Assembly (NCBI RefSeq): GCF_040529055.1
Contig: NZ_CP132342.1
Location: 2,416,001 to 2,480,000, forward strand
Direction: 5' to 3'
Origin: Xanthomonas sontii
GTDB lineage: Bacteria; Pseudomonadota; Gammaproteobacteria; Xanthomonadales; Xanthomonadaceae
Length of the DNA stretch: 64,000 nt
Every line of letters begins with the position of its first letter. The first letter of the stretch is position 1. Shown piece by piece: positions 25,919 through 34,498 of the stretch. The position numbers were made by a program, and so were the translations under genes. The notes under the pieces are model-generated. The model did no database searches, had not been told where the DNA came from, and was given only the letters and a program-made list of their open reading frames with translations.

Positions 25919-27414
25919 CAGGCCGGGACGCCGAGGCGCCGTTGCGTACGCGCGTCGCGGCGCCGCGCCGTCCCGGCGCGCTGCTGGTGCTGTCGGTGGT
26001 GCTGGTGGCGGCGTGGCTGGCGGTCTTCGAGTTGGCGCGGGTCCTGGACTACCAGCCGCATGCGAGCCTGTGGTTCCCGCCGGTGGCGGTGACGCTGGCC
26101 ACGTTCATGGTGCTGGGCTGGCGCGGTGCGCCGGCGATCGCCAGCGCCTGCGTGCTGGCCACGCTGCTCAGCTTCTATCGCACCAGCGGCCACCCTGTGG
26201 TCCCCGGTCGGGCGGTGCTGGGATACGCGCTGTTGTTCACCGCCCAGCAGTTCTGCGTCTGGGGTGGGCTGGCCTGGCTGCTGCGCCTGGTCGGCCGTGG
26301 GGTGTCCTCGAGCAGCCTGCCGCGTGTGGTCACCTGCTTCATCCTGGGGGGCGGCGTGGCGTCGCTGCTGTCTGCCTGCCTGGGCGGCGCGGGGCTGGCC
26401 GTCACCGGCGCGACCGACTTGCCGAGCATGCTGGCGCAATTGATCCCATGGGCGATCGGCGACTACGCCGGCCTGCTGGCGCTCGCCCCGCTGGCGATCG
26501 TCGGGGTGCTGCGCCTGGCCGAGTGGCTGCAGATCGTGCCGCAGCCGGGTATCCCGCGCCTGTCGGGGATGGTCGCGCCGGCCGGAAGCGTCTCTGCCTA
26601 CCTGGTCAAGCTCGCGTTGCTGCTCGGCGTCACCCTGGCGGTGATGGCGCTGGCGGCGGCGTTGCCGCGGCAGCCGGCCGTGGTGTTCGCGCTGTTCGTG
26701 GTGGTGGTGATCCAGTTGTGGATCGTGCATACCCACGGGATGCTGCAGGCGCTGGTGGCGATTGCGGCCTTCAGCCTGCTGATTGCCGTGGCCACGCCGT
26801 TGCTGCGGCTCGAGGCGCAGGCGCTCGCGCTGCAGTTCGCCATGATCAGCCTGGCGGCGAACAGCTACTTCGGCCTGGCCGTCCCCGGGCTCTATGCCGA
26901 CAACACGCGGCTGCGCCATGCGCTGGTGCGCGATCCGGTGACCGCGGCGCTGTCGCGCACCGGATTCCTGGAGCAGGTGCTCAACGATCTGCAAGTGGCC
27001 GCGCAGGACTCACGTCCGCTGGCGGTGATCGTCGCCGACATGGACAACCTCAAGGCGATCAACGACCAGTTCGGACACGCCGCCGGGGATGCGGCCCTGC
27101 GCGCCTTCGTCAAGCGCTGCCGGCGTTGCCTGCGACCGGGCCAGTTGCTGGGGCGCCGGGGCGGGGACGAGTTCGCGCTCTACCTGCCGCTGACCACGCC
27201 GGAGAGGGCGCAGGGGCTGATCGACGCGCTGCGCGGTGCGCTTGCCAAGCCCGGCGACGACGACGGATTCGCGACCGCACTGTCGGCCAGCTTCGGCCTG
27301 GCCCTGTGCCACCGCCGGGATCTGGACGCGGAGGCGCTGGAGGAATTGCTCGCCCGCGCGGATGCGGAGATGTACGCGGACAAGCGGCAGCGCCGCGCGG
27401 TGGCTGTGCGCTGA
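25915..27414 (+). CDS. MASE1-type membrane diguanylate cyclase (GGDEF)
   Basis: A 499-residue protein with eight or so N-terminal membrane helices arranged like a MASE1 sensor (YQPHASLWFPPVAVTLA near the start; QLIPWAIGDYAGLLALAPLAI further in) and a C-terminal GGDEF domain. The active-site signature is intact at residues 416-420 (RRGGDEFALYLP) and metal-site Asp in VIVADMDNLKAIND is present, so it should make cyclic di-GMP. No RxxD inhibitory site precedes the signature. The ATG overlaps the propeller gene stop (ATGA), so the two are coupled. Confidence 0.9.
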   Translation: MTGRDAEAPLRTRVAAPRRPGALLVLSVVLVAAWLAVFELARVLDYQPHASLWFPPVAVTLATFMVLGWRGAPAIASACVLATLLSFYRTSGHPVVPGRAVLGYALLFTAQQFCVWGGLAWLLRLVGRGVSSSSLPRVVTCFILGGGVASLLSACLGGAGLAVTGATDLPSMLAQLIPWAIGDYAGLLALAPLAIVGVLRLAEWLQIVPQPGIPRLSGMVAPAGSVSAYLVKLALLLGVTLAVMALAAALPRQPAVVFALFVVVVIQLWIVHTHGMLQALVAIAAFSLLIAVATPLLRLEAQALALQFAMISLAANSYFGLAVPGLYADNTRLRHALVRDPVTAALSRTGFLEQVLNDLQVAAQDSRPLAVIVADMDNLKAINDQFGHAAGDAALRAFVKRCRRCLRPGQLLGRRGGDEFALYLPLTTPERAQGLIDALRGALAKPGDDDGFATALSASFGLALCHRRDLDAEALEELLARADAEMYADKRQRRAVAVR

Positions 27415-27535
27415 GTGTTCTCCGTTTCCCGTCGGGACCATGGCGCCCTTCTCGAGGGAAGGTGCCCCGAAGGGGGTATGACGGTAAGGGCGAAGTCTCG
27501 CGTTTCTGTTTCGGCGGGACGCTTCGCGCCGTACC

Positions 27536-27626
27536 CTCACCCCAACCCCTCTCCCGAGGGGAGAGGGGCTTTAGCTGTTCCTTCTCCCCTCGGGAGAAGG
27601 TGCCCCGAAGGGGCGGATGAGGGGAC
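27536..27626. repeat. Intergenic CCCTCTCCC/GGGAGAGGG hairpin repeat
   Basis: Two consecutive stem-loops, CCCCTCTCCCGAGGGGAGAGG and CCTTCTCCCCTCGGGAGAAGG in part, fill most of the 232-base gap after the cyclase gene, together with a shorter degenerate piece at 27445-27478. They look like mobile intergenic palindromes and may also stop transcription. Confidence 0.65.
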
Positions 27627-27646
27627 GGTGCGCCAGAATACGAGCC

Positions 27647-28243
27647 ATGCAAACCGACAACCCCTACGCCGCCCCGGTCGCCGCGCTGCCTGACACCGCG
27701 GCCGCTGCGGCACCCGCCGACCCGCTGTCCACGCTGTTCGCGCCCTCGGCGGCCAAGCTGGTGCTGCTGTGCGCGACCAGCTTCGGCTGGTATGCGCTGT
27801 ACTGGTTCTACCGCAACTGGCGCGCCTTGCGCCTGCTGTCCGGGCGACGACGCATCTCGCCGGTGTGGCGCTCGGTGTTCTCGCTGCTTTGGGTATTCGC
27901 CTGCTTTCGCGGGCTGGAACGCATCATCGGCCCGCAGCGTGGCGCCCTGGTCGGCTGGCTGGGGCCGGCGTTGGCCTATGTCTGCCTGAGCCTGCTCGGC
28001 GTGTGGCCCTCGGCGCTGTCGCTGTTGACGCTGCTGACCTGGACGCCGGTCCTGCTGGTCAACCAGCGCCTGGCGCGGTTCAAGCAGGCGCGTGGCCTGC
28101 CGCAGAGCGCGGCCGAGCGCTTCACTGCCTGGACTTGGGCGTGGCTGGCGATCGCCGGGCCGTTGGCGCTGCTGGTGATGATCACGATGATCAGGGCGGT
28201 GACCATCGGCCACTCCATCGACATCGATCTGCCGCAGCGATAG
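27647..28243 (+). CDS. Four-helix membrane protein, unknown function
   Basis: A 198-residue inner-membrane protein starting MQTDNPYAAPVAALPD, a proline/alanine-rich cytoplasmic leader like that of many small DUF membrane proteins, then about four hydrophobic helices (SAAKLVLLCATSFGWYALYWFY is the first). The FGWYALYWFYRNWR segment resembles the DUF4234-type motif but the match is loose. No charged catalytic residues stand out. It lies between a hairpin-repeat gap and the YitT-like gene on the same strand. Confidence 0.78.
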   Translation: MQTDNPYAAPVAALPDTAAAAAPADPLSTLFAPSAAKLVLLCATSFGWYALYWFYRNWRALRLLSGRRRISPVWRSVFSLLWVFACFRGLERIIGPQRGALVGWLGPALAYVCLSLLGVWPSALSLLTLLTWTPVLLVNQRLARFKQARGLPQSAAERFTAWTWAWLAIAGPLALLVMITMIRAVTIGHSIDIDLPQR

Positions 28244-28395
28244 GTCACGAACGCCAGGCGGAATCGGGGAGGCCACAGGGGCGGCATCCGGCGTCGACAC
28301 GCGGCAGGGGCGATCCGCTGCGAGTCTTCAAAGTTTCATATGCAACCACCCCTCGCCTGGTGTCTAATACCGCCCCCCACGCTGTGCCCCCTCCC

Positions 28396-29112
28396 GTGAG
28401 CCTTCCCAATTCCGATCTGCGTCCGGACCTGGACCCGTTGCCCGACGACGGCACCGTCGTCACCGCCGGACCGCTGACCCCGCCGCCGGATTCGGCCGGC
28501 ACCGTGCAGGATGCGCGCGCGCTGCGCCACAGCGTGGCCGAGGACGTGCAGGGCATGCTGCTGGCGACCCTGGTGGCCTCGCTGGGGCTGGCGGTGTTCG
28601 CCCATGGCGGATTGATGATCGGCGGCATGGCCGGCGTGGCCTTCCTGCTGCACTACGCGCTGGGCTGGAACTTCGGCCTGATGTTCGTGCTGGTCAACCT
28701 GCCGTTCTACTGGCTGGCGGTGCGGCGCATGGGCTGGGAATTCACCCTCAAGACCTTCGTCGCGGTCGCCGCCTGCGGCCTGCTCACCGATCTGCTGCCG
28801 CGCTGGGCGCAGTGGGCGACGATGACGCCGCTGTTCTCGGCACTGGTCGGCGGCGCCCTGGTCGGCCTGGGTATCCTGTTCTTCATCCGCCACCGCGCCA
28901 GCCTCGGCGGCGTCGGCATCCTCGCGGTCTACCTGCAACGTAGCCGCGGCTGGAGCGCGGGCAAGGTGCAGATGAGCTTCGACGCGGCGCTGATGGCGGT
29001 GGCGTTCTGGCTGCTGGCGCCGCAGCAGGTGCTGTACTCGGCGATCGGCGCGGTGGTGCTGAGCCTGGTGCTGATGTTCAACCACCGCGCCGGCCGCTAC
29101 ATGGGCGTGTGA
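28396..29112 (+). CDS. YitT-family membrane protein
   Basis: About 238 residues with five hydrophobic segments. The order GLAVFAHGGLMIGGMAGVAFLLHY, GWNFGLMFVLVNLPFYWLAVRRMGWEF (in parts) and ASLGGVGILAVYLQ matches the YitT/DUF161 integral membrane family; function is uncharacterised. There is no ATG: GTG codons at 28360, 28384 and 28396 are in frame. The last gives the N-terminus VSLPNSDLRPD. A TAATAC hexamer at 28365-28370 could be a -10, which would rule out the earliest start; the choice remains uncertain. Confidence 0.82.
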   Translation: MSLPNSDLRPDLDPLPDDGTVVTAGPLTPPPDSAGTVQDARALRHSVAEDVQGMLLATLVASLGLAVFAHGGLMIGGMAGVAFLLHYALGWNFGLMFVLVNLPFYWLAVRRMGWEFTLKTFVAVAACGLLTDLLPRWAQWATMTPLFSALVGGALVGLGILFFIRHRASLGGVGILAVYLQRSRGWSAGKVQMSFDAALMAVAFWLLAPQQVLYSAIGAVVLSLVLMFNHRAGRYMGV

Positions 29113-29555
29113 GGTCCGCCGCCGGTCGCCGTCGCGCGATCGGCGACGCGCGCATCGCAGCACGCGGGTGTTCCTTGCGGGTGCGCGAACGTCGCGCGAT
29201 CTGCGCGTGCTGCGCTTGGTCATGCAGGACATGCACGCAATGCCCGCCGTCCATCGGCGTGCCGCTGCACTGTGCTGGGCACGGCATCGCCCGTGCATGA
29301 CGGCAACTGTCTACGGAATCTCCGCGGTGTCTACGAAACAGCCTTGCTGTCCAAGTGTGACGCAGCGCACGCTGCTGTCGAAGAAAGGATGAGTGCGCAC
29401 AGACGGCGCATGCGATCGCGGGGAGCGCGATCCACCCGCATGCCATGACCACGATGTTCGACGCCGCGCCTGCGCGGCGGCGCGGTGCTGCCTGTCCGGC
29501 GTGCCGCGACGGATGCCGGCGCTTACAGCTTTTCCACGGAACGAGGGGCAGTGCG
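29113..29555. other. Gap before the LodA-type operon
   Basis: 443 bases with no supported gene. It contains two nearby GTCTACG-type direct repeats around 29309-29336 and presumably the operon promoter, though no convincing -35/-10 pair was recognised. Confidence 0.5.
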
Positions 29556-31016
29556 ATGAAACGTGCGATGGGATTCGCGGCATTGGTCTGTGTAGTGGTC
29601 GCGGCGTGCTCTGCCGTGAATCCTGGGTCGGGATCGAAGCCCGGCAGCGGTGGCGGGACGGTCACGGCGACACCCACGCCGGTGGCGGGATCCGGATCGG
29701 GGCCCGCGCCAGGCGCAGCGGCCTGCACGCCGCCGGGGCCGCCGGCGCCGTCGTGGTTCCCGCATGCGCAAACGCCGGCGCCGGATTCGGCGGGCTTCGC
29801 GTCCAGCAGCAATTGCGAGTTCCATCAGTGGTCGTGGAATACGTTCCTGTGGCTGACCCAGGATGTGGGCGGGCAGCCGCGCTTCCTGAGCATGTCCAGC
29901 GATGGCATCGGCGGCGTTGCCGACGGCGTCCTCGATCCGTTGATCGGCCGCTCGCAGCAGGCGCGCACCGTCGAACTGATCGATCAGGCGGGCCCGGACG
30001 GCGTGCTGGTGGATCGGCATGGGCGCGCGGTCTATTACTCGATCCATTCCAACGACGTGTTCGGCCAGTTCATCGCCAGCAATCACCTGCAGAATCCGAA
30101 GGCGTTGCGCGCCTTCGATCCGAAGGCGGCATTTCCGGTCGGCAGCATGACCCTGAAGGCGGCGTGGAAAGTGGTGCAGCCGGGCGAGGACGTATCCACG
30201 TTCTATACCCGCCAGGCGCAGATCGCCAAGCTGGGCATGCGCAAGGGCAAGATCATCGCCACCGGCGACACCGAAACCCAGACCGTGGCGCTGGTCGGCT
30301 TCCACATCGGCGGCACGGTCGCCGGCCATCCGGAGATGATCTGGGCCACGTTCGAGCACCGCGAAAATGCGCCGGACGTGGACACCTCGCTCGATCCGGG
30401 CCAGCCCGTCTCCGACAAGGACTGGACCTTCTACAAGGCCGGTACCCCGATCGAACAGTGCAACGTCAACGCCGCCGGTGCCGGTGCGCTGACCTTGAAC
30501 GCGCAGACGCAGACCCTGAGTCCGGTGACCCAGGTCTGCCGCATGGTGCCGTACGGCGGGCAGAAGCCGTGCCCGAGCGGCCAGGACTGCAACATCGCCA
30601 ACATCCAGTCGATGAACGCCTCGGTGCAGAGCCAGTTGAACGACGTGTGGAAGAACTACTTCGAGGTCGGCGCGATCTGGTTCGTGGCCAAGGATGCGTT
30701 GGCGCCCAACTGCACGTTCCAGCCGGGTTCGGCCCTGGAATGCATTCCCTCGCCGACACCCGAAGGTGCGCCGCCGCTGCTCACCGGCTCGATCAAGCTG
30801 TCCAATTCCACCATCGAGACCTTCACCCAGGTGCAGAGCACGCAGAACAACTGCTTCGCCTGCCACAACACCACCCAGGTGATTTCGCCCGATCCGCGCG
30901 CGCAGTCGTTGCCGGGGCTGAACGTCAACATCAGCCATGTGGTGATCAACGACTACTTCCAGGCGCAGTTGCCGCAGAAGGCCCCACCGGCGGCGCGGCC
31001 GGCCACGCCGCGCTGA
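29556..31016 (+). CDS. Lipoprotein with a single heme-c-like CxxCH motif
   Basis: A 486-residue exported lipoprotein: lipobox VAAC with Cys18, then a Gly/Ser/Pro/Thr-rich linker to about residue 85, then a globular part with several tryptophans (HQWSWNTFLWLTQD). Near the C-terminus CFACHNT (residues 433-437) offers one covalent heme attachment site; a distal methionine cannot be identified. It is the first gene of a three-gene run with the LodA-like oxidase and its LodB-like flavoprotein, 37 bases ahead. It might pass electrons or anchor the oxidase (inference). The ATG follows CGAGGGG. Confidence 0.8.
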   Translation: MKRAMGFAALVCVVVAACSAVNPGSGSKPGSGGGTVTATPTPVAGSGSGPAPGAAACTPPGPPAPSWFPHAQTPAPDSAGFASSSNCEFHQWSWNTFLWLTQDVGGQPRFLSMSSDGIGGVADGVLDPLIGRSQQARTVELIDQAGPDGVLVDRHGRAVYYSIHSNDVFGQFIASNHLQNPKALRAFDPKAAFPVGSMTLKAAWKVVQPGEDVSTFYTRQAQIAKLGMRKGKIIATGDTETQTVALVGFHIGGTVAGHPEMIWATFEHRENAPDVDTSLDPGQPVSDKDWTFYKAGTPIEQCNVNAAGAGALTLNAQTQTLSPVTQVCRMVPYGGQKPCPSGQDCNIANIQSMNASVQSQLNDVWKNYFEVGAIWFVAKDALAPNCTFQPGSALECIPSPTPEGAPPLLTGSIKLSNSTIETFTQVQSTQNNCFACHNTTQVISPDPRAQSLPGLNVNISHVVINDYFQAQLPQKAPPAARPATPR

Positions 31017-31053
31017 GGCGCGCCCCTCTCATCCGGATCAGGAGCAAGTCACC

Positions 31054-33123
31054 ATGACCAGCAACGTGTTTCGCGTGCATCCGGCAATCGGCATCGGCCG
31101 CGTTGGCGACAGCCAGGAGTTCTATCTCGCACCGGTGACCGCGGCCGGCACCCGCGGTGCCGACGGGCTGATGGGCGGGCTGCCGGTGCAGCCCGGCACC
31201 GAGTCCACGCCGATCACCGCCGAGCAGTTCCGCGACGCCGCCGGCAACGTCAAGCGCCAGGCCGCGCGCTTCCACATCTATGCCTACCCCAGCGGCAGTT
31301 CCGGCACGTATCCCAACGGCGGCGGCGTGCGCGTGGACGTCGGCAGCACGATCGACGGCAAGACGGTCAAGGACATCGTCTGGACCGTGCATCTGGCCAA
31401 CAAGAAGCTCAACAACTACTCGACGGTGAGCCAGGGCGGCCAGTTTCGCGGCATCGGCGCCTACGAGGAGCCCGGGCTGCTGGAACTGCGCAACCCGAAC
31501 TATCCCGATGCCGCAAATCCCAGCGATCCCAACGATCCGACACGGTTGCGGCAGTTGGTGATCGATGCAGGACCGCGCGCGCTCAGCGCCGCCGCGGCGG
31601 GCAGCGCCGTGGTTGGCTTCGACATGACCAGCACCGCCAGCTACGCCGATGCTAGCGGCACGATCCACCCGCAGCCGGCCTATCCGGTCAGCTTTCCCTC
31701 GATGTTCCATACGCTGCACGAACCGCTCGGCAAGCTCGATTCGTTGGGCGACATGCGCGTGGAGGCCAACGGCGCGCTGATCGTGGCCGGCGGCTTCGCC
31801 CGCACCTCGGCGGTGATCGGGGCCGATGGCAGCTATCCGCCGCTGGAGGACGCGACCGAGAACGGCCTGTGGTACGACGACGCGGCCGATGGCCCGGTCA
31901 ATGCCGTGCTGATCTTCAACGACGGATCCACCGCCAGCGTGCAGGGTGCCTGGTACGTCACCGGCGATCCGGGCTATGCGCCGCAGACCCGCAACGTGGT
32001 GTCCACCTGGGACGACGTCTACGACGTGTGGGTGCGCGCATTGGGTCTGGTGCCGTCGCTGTACGCCAACAACGCATTCGTCGCCACCTACCAGCCGTCC
32101 TTCAGCGACGACATCCAGCCGATCTTCCACGCGGCGATGCTGCAGCGCTGGAACACCAATCTGCCGTCGGGAGCGGTCAAGGGCCACGACATGATCGGGC
32201 AGATCCAGCCCACCGACGATCCGAGCGCGAAGATTCCCAACCTGAAGACGCTGATCCGCGACCCGGCCTCCGCCGCCGACACCGAGACCGGCTCGCCGAT
32301 GATGCCGCTGTCGCTGGGCGATGCGCAGAAGAGCTTTCTCAGCGTCAGTTCCACCCAGTACTTCCTGCTGAGCCAGTGGCACGGCAAGAACTACGTGCAG
32401 GGCGGCGCACCTGTGCTGGGCCCTGGCGAAGCGCTGGACCGCGTCACCCTGCAGAACTGCCTCGGCGGCCGCTACAGCCCGGGCATCGAGGTGTCGTTCC
32501 CGATCCGCGACGTGAACCTCTACGTGCAGGACTGGAAGGCCCAGGACTGCGGGCCGTTCCGCATCAACCAGGCGCCGCTGGACTACAGCAAGGCGAACCA
32601 GGGCAGCGCGTTCCTGAGCTTCGGCTATGTGCCGCTGCAGCAGCACCTGGTGGAGCCGGGCGACCTGTCCAAGTTCATGTCGGTGCCCTGGCACACCGAC
32701 TACAACTCCTGCGCCACCCATCTGCCCGATCCCAATCCGGGGCAGCAGACCGTCAATCCGAACAACACCTTGTTCTGGTCTTGGCCGGCCGAGCGGCCGT
32801 TCGCGGTCTACCCGGCTGCGCTGTGCCAGGTCGACCCCGACGACGACACCTGGTACCTGGGGCCGCAGGTCTATTCGGTGCGTGGCGAAGGCACCGACAG
32901 TCCGTATCCGACCAGGGCCGGACGCTTCCAGGCGTACGCGGACTTCGTCGCCAACTGGGCCAAGGTGGGCTTCGTCATCAGTGGCGCGCAGATCGCGCAG
33001 GTTTCCGGCAAGCCGCCGTACCCGGCCGAGCTGTTCCTCGAAGTGGCGAGCCAGTTCGATCCGGGCCAGGAGTTCGTGGCGCCGTGGCCGATGGCGAACA
33101 TGCCGGTCGATCCGAAGGTGTGA
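31054..33123 (+). CDS. lodA: LodA/GoxA-type CTQ-dependent oxidase
   Basis: A 689-residue protein of the family of L-lysine epsilon-oxidase and glycine oxidase, which carry a cysteine tryptophylquinone made from their own residues and release H2O2. The start FRVHPAIGIGRVGDS is the family hallmark, with GGFARTSAV and NCLGGRYSPGIEVSFPIRDV further on. Asp549 and Cys553 (TDYNSC) have the D-x3-C spacing of the LodA cofactor cysteine; Trp577 or Trp635 may be the partner. There is no signal peptide, as in other members. Substrate cannot be predicted. LodB-like maturation gene follows. Confidence 0.88.
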   Translation: MTSNVFRVHPAIGIGRVGDSQEFYLAPVTAAGTRGADGLMGGLPVQPGTESTPITAEQFRDAAGNVKRQAARFHIYAYPSGSSGTYPNGGGVRVDVGSTIDGKTVKDIVWTVHLANKKLNNYSTVSQGGQFRGIGAYEEPGLLELRNPNYPDAANPSDPNDPTRLRQLVIDAGPRALSAAAAGSAVVGFDMTSTASYADASGTIHPQPAYPVSFPSMFHTLHEPLGKLDSLGDMRVEANGALIVAGGFARTSAVIGADGSYPPLEDATENGLWYDDAADGPVNAVLIFNDGSTASVQGAWYVTGDPGYAPQTRNVVSTWDDVYDVWVRALGLVPSLYANNAFVATYQPSFSDDIQPIFHAAMLQRWNTNLPSGAVKGHDMIGQIQPTDDPSAKIPNLKTLIRDPASAADTETGSPMMPLSLGDAQKSFLSVSSTQYFLLSQWHGKNYVQGGAPVLGPGEALDRVTLQNCLGGRYSPGIEVSFPIRDVNLYVQDWKAQDCGPFRINQAPLDYSKANQGSAFLSFGYVPLQQHLVEPGDLSKFMSVPWHTDYNSCATHLPDPNPGQQTVNPNNTLFWSWPAERPFAVYPAALCQVDPDDDTWYLGPQVYSVRGEGTDSPYPTRAGRFQAYADFVANWAKVGFVISGAQIAQVSGKPPYPAELFLEVASQFDPGQEFVAPWPMANMPVDPKV

Positions 33124-33172
33124 CGAGCATGCACCTCGGGAGCATATGGACGTCTCTGGACGGGACACGCCG

Positions 33173-34288
33173 ATGAGCGCGGACGACCGCTGCGCCGTCG
33201 CCATCGTCGGCGGCGGCGTGGCCGGCTGCGCCACGGCGCTGGCGCTGGCCGCGCGCGGGGTCGAGGACGTGGTCGTGGTCGACATGGGCCGCGCTGCAGG
33301 CTGGCGGCTGGGCGAGGCGCTGGCGCCGACCGCCAGTGCCGCGCTGCAGCGGCTGGGCGTGTGGGAGGCGTTCCTGGCGCAGCGGCCGCTGGCCTCGGCC
33401 GGCAGTTGCGCCAGCTGGGGCCGGCCGGAGCTGGGCTACAACGATTTCATCGTCGCCGGCCACGGCAAGGGCTGGCACGTGGACCGCGCCGCATTCGACG
33501 CGATGCTGGCCGCGGCGGTGCCGGCGCAGGGCGGCACGCTGCTGCGCGGCCTGCGCCTGGGCGCGGTCGGCCGCGCCGCCGATGGCGATCAGGTGCTGGA
33601 GCTGCACGAAGAGCAGGGCGGCGTGCGCCGGCTGCGCGCCGGGTTCCTGGTGGACGCCAGCGGCATCGCCGCCGCGGCGGTGCGGCGGCTGGGCGTTGCC
33701 CGCAACGAGGTGGATTGCCTGGCCTTCGTCGCCGGTGTGTTCGCGCTGGAGCGGGCTGAGGCGATTCCGTCGCAGGCCTTGTTGGAGGCCTGCGCCGACG
33801 GCTGGTGGTATGCGGCGAAGTTGCCGCATGAGCGCTTGATGCTGGCCCTGGCGCTGGAGCCGCGCCGGCAACGTCAGTACCTGGACCGCGACGTGTGGCT
33901 GGCGGCGGCGCACCAGACCCGGCATGTCGCGCAGTGGTTGGCGCAGGGCGCGGCGTGCGCACCCGAGGCCGATGGCCTGATCGCCGCACTGGGGCCGTCG
34001 GCGATTCTCAGCCGCGTGGTGGGCGCCGACTGGTTGGCAGTGGGCGACGCGGCCAGCGCCTACGATCCGCTGACCGCGCACGGCATCGTCAAGGCCCTGC
34101 AGGACGGCGAGGCCGCCGCGCACGCACTGGCAGCGCATCTGCAGGGTGCCGGCCCGGCGCCGCTGGCGGCGTACCAGGAGGGCGTGTTCGCGCGCTTTCG
34201 CGCCTACCTGCGCGAACGCGGGGCGCTGTACGCGCGCGAGCGGCGTTGGGCGCAGGCGCCGTTCTGGCAGGCGCGGCTGGCGGGGTGA
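33173..34288 (+). CDS. lodB: LodB/GoxB-type FAD-dependent maturation enzyme
   Basis: A 371-residue flavoprotein of the tryptophan-halogenase-like monooxygenase group. The FAD-binding VAIVGGGVAGCATA lies at residues 9-22; GLRLGAV and DWLAVGDAASAYDPLTAHGI (second FAD motif) follow. In characterised systems LodB or GoxB is required to form the CTQ cofactor in the oxidase encoded next to it; the position directly after the LodA-type gene supports the same role. An in-frame ATG at 33146 adds nine residues; 33173 is chosen for normal FAD-motif position. Confidence 0.87.
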   Translation: MSADDRCAVAIVGGGVAGCATALALAARGVEDVVVVDMGRAAGWRLGEALAPTASAALQRLGVWEAFLAQRPLASAGSCASWGRPELGYNDFIVAGHGKGWHVDRAAFDAMLAAAVPAQGGTLLRGLRLGAVGRAADGDQVLELHEEQGGVRRLRAGFLVDASGIAAAAVRRLGVARNEVDCLAFVAGVFALERAEAIPSQALLEACADGWWYAAKLPHERLMLALALEPRRQRQYLDRDVWLAAAHQTRHVAQWLAQGAACAPEADGLIAALGPSAILSRVVGADWLAVGDAASAYDPLTAHGIVKALQDGEAAAHALAAHLQGAGPAPLAAYQEGVFARFRAYLRERGALYARERRWAQAPFWQARLAG

Positions 34289-34498
34289 TGCCGACCGCCA
34301 CGCCGTGCGCGAGCGGTAGAGGACGCTGGCGCTCAGATCCCTTCAACGCCAACCACTTGCCGGAGGTATGGGGCTGCCACCGGCGCTATCCGTGCTCGCG
34401 TGCCAACGCCGCCGTTTCCGGCGTGACCCAGCGGGGGCGCATTTCCGTTGCATCGCGCGCGAGCCGGTGGCGACCGATCCGCGGTGATCCGCCCACGT

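Noticed and set aside
30946..33285. 779-residue minus-strand frame opposite the LodA-like gene
   Set aside because: The translation lacks recognisable domains and the plus strand is clearly coding.
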